Below are positions 50,976-63,146 of a stretch of DNA of 64,000 nt, piece by piece. A model generated the notes under the pieces. The model did not search any database. It was not told the DNA's origin and worked only from the letters and a program-made list of their open reading frames with translations. The stretch is from Amaranthus tricolor. Lineage: Eukaryota > Streptophyta > Magnoliopsida > Caryophyllales > Amaranthaceae. The translations under genes were made by a program, and so were the position numbers. Position 1 is the stretch's first letter. The number at the start of each line of letters is the position of its first letter. The stretch spans positions 15,933,711-15,997,710 of the forward strand of contig NC_080059.1 of NCBI RefSeq assembly GCF_026212465.1, read 5' to 3'.

Positions 50976-51630
50976 TGTTTCGGTGATGAAACGAGGAAGC
51001 GGAAAACACTTGAAATACCGTAAGTGGAAGCGTTATCAGGAGCAGCGATTCGTGGAAGGAAGTGACTCGAATTCCTGCAACACAGCACGTTAGCCTTGTC
51101 CGGGGTGATCTCCCGGAAAACCCCTCCGACGCTCAAGTTAGAGCGGTGATGCGAGATTATCGAATAGACGATTAGAATTGAATGCAAGAATTAATATATC
51201 GAGGTTGATATCACTTATATTTTGGTAGGCTAATGAAGTGGAGTATGAGTAAGGATACTAGGAGGATTATTTTCAAATGATCCCTTCCAATTTGATGGTA
51301 GCCTCTATTTATAGTGATGTAGAAGGAAGTTATTTCTGAGAAGAGGTGGATTATCATGGTGGTAATGGGCAGTTATCAGCCTTGGAAGAAGGAGAACCAT
51401 GCATGGTGGGATGGATGGGAAGTTAGGTCAATCTGAAAGTTACTTTCCTGGGAGAAATTAGGGTATTTTGTGGGTCACTTGCTTACGGGCCAACTAAGGA
51501 GTTGGAAAAATTCAAGAAAGGCCCATTTGACTAAAAGTCAAGGTCAATCCAAAAGGTCAAAGGTTATTAAGGTAATATGACATTTAATGATTTAAATAAA
51601 TAAATAAAGTAGATAAGTGATACCATGACA
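50976..51630 (-). mobile_element. Solo LTR, Ty3/gypsy-like family, in the GLP signal-peptide region
   Basis: 655 bp. On the minus strand it begins TGTCATGGTATC and ends CACCGAAACA. It is the same family as the LTR at 62458-63112 and the solo LTR at 51758-52418. The flanks are atgag (50971-50975) and atgac (51631-51635), 4 of 5 matching. No internal element sequence is attached, so LTR-LTR recombination is likely. Confidence 0.85.
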
Positions 51631-51757
51631 ATGACCATTAAAATTGTCAAGAGATATACCTACAAAAATTACACTAACTTTCCATTAACATTACTACCAT
51701 TTAGTATCGATTACAAAACAAACTTTTAAGAGTAATTGAAGAGTTTATGAATATTAG

Positions 51758-52418
51758 TGTTTCGGTGATGAAATGAGGAAGTAGGATACACTTGAAATAC
51801 CTGGAGATAAGTAGAAGTGTGATCAAGAGAAGCGACTTATGAGAGGAAGCGACCTGAATTCCTGCAACACAACACGTTAGCCTTGTCCGGGGGATGATCT
51901 CCCGGAAAACCCCTCCGACGCTCAAGTCAGAACGTAAATCGGAAATTAGTGAATGACAGATTGTAGAATGAATGCAAGAAGGAAGGTCGGGATTGGGATT
52001 GCTATTGCTAGTGTTTGGGAAGGCTAAGGAAGTAATGTAAGTAAGGATACTAGGAAAGCTATTTCAGATCATCCTCCCTTCTTGATGGTAGCCCCTATTT
52101 ATAATGGTGAGGAAGGGAAGTTGTTTCTGAGAAGAAGTGGACTATCATGGGAGTAGTGGGAGTAATGGGAGGTGGACTGATCATGGGAAGAGTGGGCAGT
52201 TATTCATCTTGAAACAAGGAGAGCCATGCATTGTGGGAGAGTGGGGAGTTAGGGTTTTTTAGAGGTAACTGGCCCATGGGCCATTCAAGGAAGATGGGAC
52301 TTCCAATAAAAGCTCGTTGACCAAAAGTCAAGGTCAACTGAAAAGGTCAAAGGGTATTTTAGTAATATGATGCTAATTATTAAATAAATAAATTAATTGA
52401 ATAAACAGTACCATGACA
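51758..52418 (-). mobile_element. Solo LTR, same Ty3/gypsy-like family, second copy
   Basis: 661 bp, same orientation and ends as the one at 50976-51630, with an exact 5-bp duplication attag at 51753-51757 and 52419-52423. The 122 bp between the two solo LTRs is old upstream sequence of the broken GLP gene. Confidence 0.92.
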
Positions 52419-52423
52419 ATTAG

Positions 52424-53189
52424 CATATATCAATTCAGAGTGATTGCCCCACTTGATTTTTGATACTATTCATCGTTGACTCTTAATTAGTATTTTATTC
52501 TTAACTTTAATGTCAAATAATAGTGAATTGGGATCGTCTTAAACAAAAATTATACTTGTTTAAAGATAATAAAATTTATATTGAGACGTATCAAGTGTTT
52601 GATTCGTCTCAATATAAATTTTATTATCTTTAAACAAGTATAATTGAACATAGGACTTTCTTTAAACATAATTTCTCTATACAGTTACATGATCACCTAA
52701 AGAGCAAATGAAAGTGGTTTCTTATTCTTGTGCACTGATATTAAAACACGACAATTGACATTCTTGTATCTCTATTGAATATAATTGATACCCAGTTTAT
52801 AAAAGTCATATTATTCTTATGTCTATAATTCAAATCATTATATGCATGAAATCCAATTTAGATATTAAAATATTTATTTAAATTTCAATTTATATATATT
52901 CCTATAAAAAAGTGTACATGTAATACATATTTTTCTATTAAATGATCCACATACAATGATTGTTTAAACATGATGCATGATTATTATTTATAACAAAATT
53001 ACAATCTTTTATCAAATTTCAAAACCCACTTACGAATTACATGTTCCCTAGAACTTCTATCAAAAGTCATTGATCACAAATTCACAATAAAACATTTATT
53101 CTTTAGCAAACATCAACGTAGAATCATAGTTTTGCTATAAAATTTAGGAGATAACGGAGTGGGATAATCAAAGACAACAGCAAAGTACA
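52424..53189. other. Intergenic, 3' flank of the intact GLP gene
   Basis: AT-rich and non-coding apart from the hairpin at 52548-52645. Toward 53189 it includes the probable 3' UTR of the GLP gene. Confidence 0.4.
52548..52645. repeat. Near-perfect 98-nt hairpin
   Basis: The left arm 52548-52588 and right arm 52605-52645 are perfect 41-nt inverted complements. Five of the next six inward pairs also match, leaving a gtgt loop at 52595-52598. It could be a foldback MITE remnant or a small-RNA hairpin; I see no TA or longer target-site duplication immediately outside the arms. Confidence 0.9.
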
Positions 53190-53819
53190 TTAACTTGAGC
53201 CGCCGAGTATCTTCCTCATCCGCTTCACTTCTTGAGGACTAATGAGAGTGATTTTTTGAGCTAATTCATCAGGCAAATTGCCCCCAAAAAGGGAAGGAGT
53301 AGTGAGTTGCAAACCTGGGTTTGCGCCATTTAAGCTAACAAATGCAAGAGCAGGAATCTTGCCTACATTAACTTGAAAGTGGAGCATAGCTTGCGGAAAG
53401 ATCATGACATCACCAACCTCTAACTTTTTGTAATATGCATTATCGTTTGTGTCAATAAACCCTGCAATAATTGATCCTTTTATTAAAACAATAACTTCTG
53501 ATGTTCTGTGGGAGTGAACAGGAACTACTCCACCCACAGCCAAATCTAACCTTGCCATAGAGATTCCTAACCCGTTCAAGGCCGGGTAGGCATATGAAAA
53601 GGCTAGTGTAACATTAAACCCGAAAACATTTGTGATGGATTTTTCACCACGAAATCCAGTGTAAACAAAGTCATCAGCTGTGACTTTAGCTGGATCTTTA
53701 CAAGCATATCCTTCTGGCCCTCTCGGAAGACTATAATCAGCAACACAAAAGTCTAGCTCAATGGCATGATTGAGAGAGACTAAAAGAGATAGAATGAAGA
53801 AAAAAACAAGAGATTTCAT
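53190..53819 (-). CDS. Germin-like protein, ABP19/20-like (209 aa)
   Basis: Intact single-exon gene of normal GLP length. Residues 1-19 are a signal peptide ending NHA, so the protein should be secreted to the apoplast. Cys25 and Cys40 form the N-terminal disulfide typical of germins. The cupin barrel has metal ligands His102, His104 and Glu108 in box 1 (PVHSHRTSEVI) and His147 in box 2 (GDVMIFPQAMLHFQ). Asn69 in NVT is a potential glycosylation site. Box 1 is one residue shorter than the usual H-x-H-P-x-A-S-E spacing. GLPs are Mn-binding oligomeric wall proteins; some have superoxide dismutase or oxalate oxidase activity, and neither can be assigned here. The interrupted GLP gene 2.2 kb away is its tandem paralogue. 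Confidence 0.95.
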   Translation of the reverse strand: MKSLVFFFILSLLVSLNHAIELDFCVADYSLPRGPEGYACKDPAKVTADDFVYTGFRGEKSITNVFGFNVTLAFSYAYPALNGLGISMARLDLAVGGVVPVHSHRTSEVIVLIKGSIIAGFIDTNDNAYYKKLEVGDVMIFPQAMLHFQVNVGKIPALAFVSLNGANPGLQLTTPSLFGGNLPDELAQKITLISPQEVKRMRKILGGSS

Positions 53820-55391
53820 CTTGAAAACTATATTAGATATTTGTTGAATACACTTAGAGATTCACTTGGTTGCCTTTTTTTAGCAGCAATTTTCACCCTT
53901 TAAATAGGAGATAATGTTGGACATAATAACAGACATTTCAAGAAAAATAATTATAAATATAATTAACTCACAATACTTCCCTTCTAGACGAGTTTGAATT
54001 CTTCTAAGATTATGTCATTGCTTATAAATTATCATGGATATTAATTCTATCACCTACTTCAATCTTTAGTATATTTTCCTTTGTTTAAATTTAGATCATA
54101 TTACTTATTCTTTTTATTTAATTTTACTAGTTAATACTTTTTATTTTAAGGCATAAATAATCCTCTATAATCAAAAGCGCGGAAAGAGAATTGATCTTCT
54201 GGTAAGAAATTGTAGATGCTATCATACTATTAGCAGAACTTCAAGTAACGATTACTTACCATCAAAATAAGAAAAACATATACGATTAAATATGAAACAA
54301 AAAGGGTACAACTTTGAATTTGATGTGTGATTTGTACGGGATGAGTAAGTACTACAAACTACTATTGTATAAAAGATTAATATTAAAATAGGCACCTCTA
54401 ATTAATTATTTTTATCCAGATTAATGGTTTGCTAACATCGAAAAATTAATAAAAGGAAGCAGAAAATCACGGTGCTTTATCTTTCTCTTTTTTCTCAGTT
54501 AGTTTACATATTACTGACTATAAAATCTTTATATAAAAAAAGGTCAAAATACTATTAGAAAACTCGTTTCAAATAAACCCTAATTTATTTTTTAAAAGTA
54601 ATAAAGTGTCATACCTTTATTATATTTACATGGTACATGAATGACAAATTTAACCTTTTATAGTATAAAGTTATTAGTTTAAAAGCATACGTTATTCTTT
54701 AACAAATAAACGTTTGCATATTACATGTACAATAATTTATATCTCTATATTAATTATATACGTAATTAATATCTAAATATATATTCTAAGATTAATCATT
54801 GTACATAATCCTTCGGTTCTATGGTCATGGAGGCCGAATTCAAGTCACTGAAATGAAAAACGTTCGATCACCACATATGTAAACTCCTGGTTCTTAAATT
54901 CATGTAATTTAGAGTGATATAACTTTTTTACCTTGTTTGGTTCAATATTTGTTTTCGTTGCGTTACATACAGAAAACAAATAATTTTTTTAAATATTGCG
55001 CGATAATAAATTTTCAGATTATAATTGGCAAGTAACATTTTATAACAATCTTTTTGTGATAATCCTTTTGCGAAAAGTTTATTCAAAGAATTTTTGCGAA
55101 GTTTGACATCTTAATAAATTAATTACATTGACCTAAATATTACTTTGAAATTTCATGGAATCTTTTAAATTTTCTAATTTTAGAAAAAAAAATTATTAGC
55201 TAATATTAGGTAAAACATTGGTTTATACAGATATGTTCGCCATAAAAATTTAAGTAGCTTTTAGTGGTTAAATGAGATTAAAACGCTAATTTTTTTATTT
55301 TTCAATTTTCGGTATATAGAGATTTAAGTAGCGTTTATTATTGTTATAAGTACTTATTTTAAGAAAGTTATTTTAATCAAACAATTTAATT

Positions 55392-55394
<3 letters not shown>
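53820..55394. other. Upstream of the GLP gene, AT-rich, no gene seen
   Basis: Apart from the promoter-proximal part, I recognise nothing. Confidence 0.4.
53899..53907 (-). promoter_or_regulatory. Probable TATA box of the intact GLP gene
   Basis: The minus strand reads tatttaaag about 80 bases upstream of the ATG, a normal distance. Position and sequence only. Confidence 0.45.

Positions 55395-55446
<52 letters not shown>
55395..55446. repeat. (AT)n microsatellite
   Basis: About 26 AT units. Confidence 0.95.
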
Positions 55447-55450
<4 letters not shown>

Positions 55451-58400
55451 AGACAACCAAATATATAATAGCTACAATCGCACAATTACAATCATACACG
55501 GTTACAGCTATCAACAATCATAACTATTTAGCCAGCTAATAGCTATCTGTACAACTACTTAGCGTCGAACAAATTCAATTCAAATTATTTTGCCAAACAT
55601 TCCATTTTAAAAGTTAATTTTTCATATATTATTTTTTTGAGTAAACAAAGTATTCTTATGTTTAACGCCAATACTGTAATTTATTCTCCTTTCTAGTAGT
55701 ATAACCGCATGAGATCATAGTTCCAAATTGACTAGCAAATATACTGCATAAGGTATCACGTCGTAGTCTCATAGATATTTACAATATATATTTTTAATGT
55801 GTGTTGTAAGTTGTAGTTGTCTTCCTAAGCATGTCGTATTCACTTTTATTTTCACGAAAATCTATCTTTTCGGGGAATAAATTGAGTACGCACATTTCTC
55901 CATGCCCTCTCCTTGGAGGGGGCATGGGTATGATATCTCCGCCACCCTTCTTCCCAAGACTTTGACTTGTGCGGGATACTGGGTTGGTGACTCAGAATCA
56001 GATTATAAATATAATAAGTAACTGATAACATATACTTATTGTAACAGGAGCGGTAATCTCGATACATAATTAAAATTTAATAATAAAGTTTAATATAAAA
56101 AATATTGCGGAAGTCTCAAAATGCCGAACTGTTAAAAACTTTAAATCATAAAAACCGAAATCGTTTAAAACAAAAGTAAAATTTTACATCTTATAAGAAA
56201 ATTGTTTGCTCAAAAATAAAAAAATACATCATCCTCAAGTCATCAATAAAGATACAAAAAGCAACTAAGTTCTCGATAAATAGTAATTGTTGAGGCCTGG
56301 ATTGGAACTTGAACTAAATCCTGCAAAATGTTGTCATCCATGATACGGATGATAGCCGATTGAATCGGCCAGCGGTTAACGCCGAGCATAACTTCCTCTC
56401 CTGCTCAAAATACGGAAATTATACACTACATTTACAAAATAATAATTTAAGTACGAACCTATAATTAATTGACACCACTGTATACTTAAACCATATTGTT
56501 TTTCTGTTCCTTACTTTTAAGTCATTAAGATACCATTCTCAATCCTGACAGAAGACTGCCCCTTATACAATTCGGTAATCTTAACTCTTAAGTAAGTTCA
56601 TTTGGTTAATACTCATAACCGTACCATGCATCATAGCATCAACACTAATGAAGTTTATCACTGATCAACGTAAGGATCTGGTTAGGTGAGGGTCGTAATC
56701 TTAGACCCTAACTGTGGTGGGAGTCGTCACCCCTCCAATACAATTTATGCTCGAGCTCTATAGAATAGACAACTAATCCCCTGTCTTACACCGCATTTTA
56801 CGTGCCGGTCAACACGGGCGCCGAGATTTTACATGCCGGTCCATGGTTCGACATTACCTCACTATCAGGGTCATTCAATCAATATTCATTCACACAAGTA
56901 CATCACATTTTTATTACTACAATTTGACATTGACTTTGACTTTGATCAACTTAGGAGATTAACTCTTTTATTTAATAAAATTCTTAATCATAACGTAAAA
57001 ATAACCTTTATGTCTTTATACATTCACTATTAAATTTGTACACAGTAAATTTTATTTATAACTTTATTTTTAATAGTTTGCTAAATTCACACTAATAACT
57101 TAATATTCTATCAATAGTCACCAAATTAATATTTTCTACAAGTAGCTACTAAAATCTACTTCTCTTTAAATAAGTTCCCAAAATCAATATTTCCAACTTT
57201 ACAATAAATAAAACTTTATTCTCTTCAAAAAAAAAATCAAATATTCTAATTAAAATTCAAGCTAAAATTGCATTATTTGAATAAGTTTCTGAAATTCTAC
57301 AAGATCATTAAAAATCAATATTTCAAATTTAGAAAAATAAGTAAACTTATTAGGTTTGCAAAAATCAACATTCTAGTTATAAAACAAATAAAACTTATAA
57401 TTTCACAAAAATCAATATTTCTACTTTTAAAACAAGTCAAACTTATAATTTTCACAAAAGTCAATATTTCTAATTATAAAATAAGTAAAACTTGTAATCT
57501 GACAAAGTCATTATTGCACACATAGTTTGACCGGGGAATATACTGAAAATACTTTTACATCATTTTACATAAATTTTGGTCAAATAGCTAGCAAATAAAA
57601 TATTTTGTACTAAATAGTGATTAAAAGTTACTTTTATTATAAAATCTCATATATTCAAGAAAAACACTTCAACATTTAATAACTTATAAAAATTTTCTCA
57701 AAAATATCTTTTTAAATTGTTATTTTATTATTATTACAAAAATAGTTGTAATAATTTAAAATAGCAAATCAAACTCTTTTTCTATATGATGGTGGTCGAA
57801 TGACCTATGAGTGTTTTGGACCCTTTTCAAATAAAAAGAACGGCTTAATTTAATTTATCATACTAAATCTTAGATTTAAATAATTAACATAACCACTTAC
57901 TTCACGCAATAACTTAGAAATTTACTATAACCTTAAGGATAAACTTAAATCTCAAAATAAAGCATAATAACAATATTTTTAATAAAACCATACTTAATAA
58001 AAAAAAGTTCACAAAATAATTTACTACCTTATGAACTAATTTGAAGGCTAACATAAACATATTATTAAAGTTCTAACATAAAAATTCTTAAATATAATAA
58101 CATTCCTAATGTAACACATAACTCATAAACATAATAACACTAGTTTATAACATGAATCATATTTAATATCACTAGAATATAATTTTATACCCAACTTCCT
58201 AAACTTGTTCAAAGATTATTAAATTAACATACTAAAAAATATGTTAAACATACACATACTTAATATAATCTTGATCATAATTTCATTAAAATAACTTCCT
58301 ACTAAAACATATCAGCATATTTCATACTTTGCATATAATAAAGTAATATAATGTAAAATTTCACAAAAAGATTAGGGTAAGAAGTTATACAATAATAACA

Positions 58401-58502
58401 CCAAGGATTAGTACTAAGTACTAATTAGGAAAATAATAAGAAATAAGACCCTCCAAGATAGATAATAATGCTCCAAAAATAATTAATCCAAACTCCCAAA
58501 AT
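55447..58502. other. Intergenic; possible old non-coding repeat around 55850-56900
   Basis: No gene recognised. At 55860-56000 the minus strand reads HKSKSWEEGWRRYHTHAPSKE, a wording I associate with a dispersed plant repeat rather than a protein. Around 56290-56870 the GC content rises (cggccagcggttaacgccgag; tgccggtcaacacgggcgcc). Ends and class cannot be set. Confidence 0.3.
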
Positions 58503-58507
58503 AATGA

Positions 58508-59834
58508 TGTTGGCTCTCTTAGGTTTTGATGATGACTACACTTTATATAAATAAATGTATTTTTAGAGATTGTATGCAGGTCGATATCTGGTCGTGATTA
58601 AGATCGTTGATAGTACCTACGACTTTAGTCTATGAACGTGTACTAGTCAAAAGAATCCAATGGAGTTAGATAAGGTATATGGCTTAGGATGTCAAATGTA
58701 GACAGAAGATCTACTGTTCCCAAGTTTGATGATCTAACGTTACTTGAAAATGAAAACAGTGCATTGTTCCCAAACTGGAGTCTAAAAAAGTTACGTCTGC
58801 TGGAAAATTCTGATTAATATATTTTCTGATTTTTTAGTTGATGTATTAGTTAAAATTAATTTGTTGCATTATTTAATAATTAAGTTAATTGGCAAAATAT
58901 TTTATACCCACCCTAAAAATAACCATGTGATTTTTAAAATAGTGGAATATTTCTCTCCTTATTTTTCTCCTTTAAAAAAGGCTTTTATTTTGGATCTAAT
59001 TAATGAAAAACTAACTTGTCTATTATTAGAAAAAAGGGGAACCGTAGCTTTTTGCTTAAGCATCAAACTTCCACTTATTTTCTCTTTGTTATGGGAATAA
59101 TTACAAGTGTTTAACCGTGAGTTTTTCCTTGTAATTCAAGATCCATATTATTCTCCTTAATTTTAGGGATAAGGAAATAATGGGTAGTTATTTCCCTTTT
59201 ATTAGCTAAATAAACTCTATAAATAGAGGACTTGTTTGTTTCTCAATTTTTGCATGCGTATGAGCCATAAAATTCATACGAGAGATTGATAAAATTAACA
59301 AAAAATATATTGTTTAAAAATTGCCAATTAACTTTCAATATTTTCTTGTGCAACTCTTTAATTTTATTTTTAGAGAATTTATCCTTGCAAAAGGATTTTG
59401 CAAGAATTGTTGTAACTAGACTTGGGTAAGTCTAGGAAAAAATTAGAAAGCTTCTAGTAAAGTTAGAGAAGAGAATAGCTTTGAGTAAAGCTAAGAGAGA
59501 AGCTTCGAGTGAAGTAAGAGAAAGAGAAAGAGAAAGAGAAGTTGGCTTAGTAAGAGAAGCTTTGAGTGAAGCAAGTTGTTTTATGTAATTGTAACGAATT
59601 GCCTAAAACATATGAGAGAGTTTTGAAATCCCGAAGATCGTGGTTTTTTCTTCTATTTAGGCCTAGAAGGTTTCCACGTAAAATTGTGTTGTCTCTCTTT
59701 TTACTTTTTCGCATTAAGTTTAATTTTTAATTCTTCAATTTAATTCCACAAAAACAAGACTAAAATACTTAAACTTATTAAAACAACAATTCACCCCCCT
59801 CTTGTTGTCGTTCCCATCTCTAACACTGTCTACA
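58508..59834 (+). mobile_element. Solo LTR of a copia-type retrotransposon (1327 bp)
   Basis: Begins TGTTGGCTC and ends CTGTCTACA, with an exact 5-bp duplication aatga at 58503-58507 and 59835-59839. It has a TATA-like ctataaatagagg near 59217 and a ttcacccccctcttgttgtc stretch near its end, as in long copia LTRs. No internal sequence is attached. The short ORF at 58861-59100 is not a gene. Confidence 0.85.
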
Positions 59835-59839
59835 AATGA

Positions 59840-61588
59840 TGATCTTCTAAACTCCCAAAATAATTAAATCTAAACTTCAAAAATAATTATACATTAAGTA
59901 CCCAAAGTAATAACTCAATAATGTTCCATAATGATGATGATTTAAGCTAAATAAAGACTGTTTTAAGCTCCATCTTCTTGAATTTCTTCAAGTAATGATA
60001 AAGGTATTCAGGTAGTAAGATTTTAATGAAGTGAAAATATAAAGAAAGAATGTTAGAAAGATTTGATGATGGTGGTATAAGTGATCTCATGGCTAAGGGG
60101 GTATTTATAATGGGTTTGGGCAACTTTGTAGTTCATTAGATTGTATGAAAAAGAGTGTTAGGAGTATAAAAGAAGGTTAACTTGTATGAGTGATTTAGAG
60201 TGTGTAAGTGAATGTGCAAGAGTTAAAGTGTGTAAGTAAATGTGTAAGAGTTTGGAGTGTAGAAGAAAGTTAGCATGTGTAAGGAAATAGTGATAGCTTA
60301 AGTGATGAACATCATGAGTTACTATAGAAAGGATTATGGTTCATCAAATTTTTGTTCTAGTATATACAAGTGAATATACTTTAAAATAATAGGTAAATTT
60401 GATCATGAAAATATGTAGTTTACTTAGAAAATTTTGCTAAAACTATACTTAATGTTAATAAAAATACGACTTATTTTTATGTATAAAATAATTAAATCAA
60501 AGTCATAAGGTTAAAATAATAAGTAGTAATGTTAGTTTAAGGAAGAAAGTTAAAATGTAACGTTTTACGAAACTGTGAATATAATAATAATATTTTACTT
60601 TTCGTACTATAAATTAATAAAATAAATTTTTACTGCTTATAAAAAGATTTTAAACAAAATAATATTTTAAAGTTTAATATTTAAAAGAAATTACAAAATC
60701 GGAAAAGGTTTAGGAATTAAAGATGGTTTGAAATGGACAACCAAAGGATTAGAGATTTGAATTAAAAATTCGGAATAATTAATCGAAAGATTAAAATTAA
60801 GATTTTTAAGTCTGTTATACTTATTTTACACCTTTTCCTTTTTTGGTGTTGAACTCACTCACTTTCTCTTAATCTTAATCTCTTCCCATCTTAATTATAC
60901 AAGTCATTTTCATCATCCATTTATTTTTATCTTATTCTCTAATCCAATTTTCATTTCACTAAATTTCACCCAAAAATCATTCTCATGGGACGGAAGTAGT
61001 AATAAATTACGGTACTGTATGGCATCTTTAGCCGAATTCTGTGAGCTGCAACATATATTCATATCAAACATAATTTTGCATGTACCATAATCTCTTTTTC
61101 AAACGTTAAAATTTTGAAAAAAAAAATATTATTTCTAAGACTTGAAAACATACTTGTGTTAGGTGTAGAAAAAGTGAAAATTTAAAATTTAATTGATTAA
61201 AAAAGGCCATCTGGAAATATAATATTTTATTATAAAATTATGATGGGACATTCTAAATATATTTAATTAGTTATCACAATTTAATAAATCGTTGCCGGTA
61301 AAACACTCCAACAAAATACCAAAATTATGCATATTTTAATTCTCATAACCTTCACCAAATAACCAAAGGAAGAATGACTACATGAAATGTATCAAGAAGG
61401 TTAGAATTTTGTAATTTGCATTATGCATTGCACCAACAAATATAAGTCAATAGAGTTAGTAAACTTGGAATTTCATACAAATTACATGGTTGACAAGTTA
61501 TTTCACCTGATTAGTATATGAACAAGTTGGTGGTTTATATAATGAAAAAAGTCAATCAAGATTTCCCATAAACCTTGATAAGCATGAT
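59840..61588. other. Intergenic AT-rich sequence
   Basis: No gene seen. A single gggacggaagtagta at 60988-61002 looks like one end of a Stowaway-type MITE, but I found no partner end. Confidence 0.35.
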
Positions 61589-62281
61589 TAAGGATGGGCA
61601 TGATCGAATTTGGGTTGGGTCTAATAAGACCCAAATTCAAACCTTAATTTTTTTATTGGATCGAGATCCAAACCCAGATTCATAAAATCTGAAAATTTCG
61701 GAGTCGGATTCAGACTCTTAGGGTCTGAAGGGTCTAGGGTCCGAATCTGGGTTCAAAATAATTTTATTTTTTCCTGAATATTTTTTAAAAATATATTATG
61801 AAGTACAATATTCGACCATTCGCATAAAATATCTAAACATTTTGAACTAACGAGGATCTTCTAATACTTTATAGTAATTGAGCGAAATATAAGAAGTTTT
61901 CCAACATTCATGTTCTTATAAAGAAATATTTATCAAGTCTTTAATTTATAAAGTATAGATACAACGACCACATTTTAAATTACATGAATCGACAAAGTTC
62001 AAAATCACGTAAAGTTCCAAAATATAATAAAATTTCAAATCAAATTTAAATACACATGATAGCTAATATATAATTTTTTAAAATAAGACATAAATGAGTC
62101 AGTGGGTCGGATTTGGATCTCAAACGTGTAGACCCGTATCCGAACCCGAATCCTAAGGTCATTGATCCAGATCCGACCCGAATTCATAGGGTCTAAAAAT
62201 AGATGGACCCAAACCCTTAAAATAAGGGTTGAGTCGGATCAGGTCTAGACCCTTAGAGTTCAAGATCCATCTCCATCACTA
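61589..62281. mobile_element. hAT-like MITE (693 bp)
   Basis: The left end taaggatgggcatgatcgaa and the inverted right end tagtgatggagatggatctt are imperfect terminal inverted repeats of the rggatggcaatgga type common in hAT MITEs. The flanks agcatgat (61581-61588) and agcaggac (62282-62289) match at 6 of 8, consistent with an aged 8-bp duplication. The inside is rich in gggtc and gaccc words and has no coding capacity. Confidence 0.7.
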
Positions 62282-62291
62282 AGCAGGACTC

Positions 62292-63112
<821 letters not shown>

Positions 63113-63115
63113 GTT

Positions 63116-63133
63116 TGGCGCCGTCTGTGGGGA
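63116..63133 (+). other. Primer-binding site of the Ty3/gypsy-like element
   Basis: The sequence tggcgccgtctgtgggga starts three bases after the LTR. The tggcgccg core is typical of plant Ty3/gypsy elements; I do not assign the tRNA. Confidence 0.75.
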
Positions 63134-63146
63134 GGGATAAGAAGTC

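Noticed and set aside
50936..51187. Minus-strand ORF overlapping the solo LTR, and the similar ones at 51701-51925 and 62943-63140
   Set aside because: They are conserved LTR sequence of the gypsy-like family in open frames, not genes.
57268..57525. 85-residue plus-strand ORF rich in Lys and Ile
   Set aside because: Chance ORF from AT-rich local repeats (aatatttc..aaaataagtaaac), with no family resemblance.
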